Source: Competibacter sp963695105
GTDB taxonomy: Bacteria > Pseudomonadota > Gammaproteobacteria > Competibacterales > Competibacteraceae
Length of the DNA stretch: 15,903 nt
Assembly: GCA_963695105.1 (NCBI GenBank)
Contig: CAVOGC010000042.1
Coordinates: forward strand, 1-15,903
Reading direction: 5' to 3'
Positions 15,601 to 15,903 of this stretch are shown here, piece by piece. The notes beneath the pieces were generated by a model. That model searched no databases, was not told the DNA's origin, and saw only the letters and a list, made by a program, of their open reading frames with translations. The number at the start of each line of letters is the position of its first letter. Within the stretch, counting starts at the first letter, position 1. Made by a program: the position numbers and the translations under genes.

Positions 15601-15655
15601 TTTAGGCTCGTATTCCGCCAGTCCTGGATTGGCGGAATACGAGCCTAAACTTTTT
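15600..15655 (+). terminator. Perfect 21-bp-stem hairpin followed by a T-run
   Basis: Positions 15600-15620 and 15630-15650 are exact reverse complements around a nine-base loop (GTCCTGGAT); key parts are GTTTAGGCTCG...CCGCCA and TGGCGG...CGAGCCTAAAC. TTTTT follows at 15651-15655, so on the plus strand this can work as a strong intrinsic terminator for the secreted-protein gene. The stem is longer than most terminators and perfectly matched, which also fits a small palindromic repeat or mobile-element derivative. No second copy is seen in the window. Confidence 0.65.
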
Positions 15656-15812
15656 CGCAGCCACCATGCCGTTTGCAGATTGCAGACTTCTCCACGGTCT
15701 TGAGTGCCGGTCGCCCAACCAACGCGCCCAACCTCGTTGCCAAAGTGCCGAAGAAACCTCCAAGGGTAAGACGCCCAACGGTCTTTGCGTAGCCGCCTGA
15801 CTTATAAAGCAC
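15645..15812 (-). CDS. Possible small protein, 55 residues
   Basis: A GTG at 15812 opens a minus-strand frame ending with TAG at 15645-15647, inside the right arm of the long hairpin. The product runs MLYKSGGYAKTVGR at its start, has a Gly/Leu-rich middle (LTLGGFFGTLATRLGALVG) and ends in ICKRHGGCEKV. The composition is protein-like, but the ribosome binding site is poor, and neighbouring frames on this strand are also open, so it may be chance. No family recognised. Confidence 0.2.
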   Translation of the reverse strand: MLYKSGGYAKTVGRLTLGGFFGTLATRLGALVGRPALKTVEKSAICKRHGGCEKV

Positions 15813-15840
15813 ACCCTAATTCAATTGCTTACAAGTTAAG

Positions 15841-15903
15841 GATTTCGAGAAACTGTCAAACAAAATTCTTGCTGACCGCATTCCTCATGACCACGTCTAC
15901 CGC
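15841..15903 (+). CDS. Possible N-terminal fragment of an IS1182-like transposase, cut by the window edge
   Basis: The last 21 codons read DFEKLSNKILADRIPHDHVYR, in a frame open from a TAA at 15817-15819 to the edge. The IPxDHxYR pattern preceded by a short amphipathic stretch resembles the start of IS1182-type DDE transposases, which open with a similar (L/I)VPxDHxYR segment. No ATG, GTG or TTG lies in frame after the TAA, so the start is missing, non-standard, or the copy is degraded. The identification rests on a short match and would be settled by the next few hundred bases. Confidence 0.3.

Noticed and set aside
15600..15650. Integron attC site
   Set aside because: The ends GTTTAGG/CCTAAAC do not fit the GTTRRRY/RYYYAAC core sites, and the arms are perfectly matched, unlike the bulged attC stem.
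1..15903. CRISPR arrays, tRNA or rRNA genes
   Set aside because: No regularly spaced direct repeats, no cloverleaf with a T-loop signature and no rRNA-like stretch were seen on reading both strands by eye.

Overview
The window reads as a high-GC proteobacterial chromosome, most likely gammaproteobacterial. The evidence is the SrfB and SrfC family members, an NDUFA9-type epimerase, strong codon bias with long spurious antisense frames, and GGAG-type ribosome binding sites. The exact organism cannot be told from the sequence. From position 1 to about 12.8 kb all convincing genes are on the minus strand. From about 13.0 kb to the right edge the main genes are on the plus strand.

Minus-strand block, in transcription order: a TSUP/TauE-SafE permease (11978-12778), a DUF554 membrane protein (11257-11934), SrfB (8050-10977, an Hsp70/actin-like ATPase), a four-helix DUF3592 membrane protein (6889-8013), a very large membrane c-di-GMP protein (Cache-HAMP-five PAS-GGDEF-EAL, 2552-6806, broken by a one-base frameshift near 5108), a DUF2778/Tlde1-like L,D-transpeptidase-fold protein (1885-2403), a two-helix membrane protein 28 bp behind it (1557-1856, candidate immunity protein), and the N-terminal 456 residues of SrfC, a dynamin-like GTPase that runs off the left edge. 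So srfB and srfC, usually close neighbours, are about 6.7 kb apart here, with signalling and toxin-like genes between them.

Plus-strand block: an NAD(P)-binding epimerase of the NDUFA9 type (12990-13940). It is followed by a relic of an IS200/IS605-type element: a short tnpB 3' end on the minus strand and a conserved right-end hairpin. Then comes an AT-rich stretch with small palindromes, a secreted protein of unknown function (14425-15522), three consecutive inverted repeats including a perfect 21-bp-stem hairpin, and at the extreme right edge a possible first fragment of a transposase.

Functional reading: the likely core is a SrfB (ATPase), DUF3592 (membrane) and SrfC (GTPase) machine of unknown mechanism. 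Genes for c-di-GMP turnover and a peptidoglycan-targeting effector/immunity-like pair lie between its parts. Whether these act together is inference from position only.
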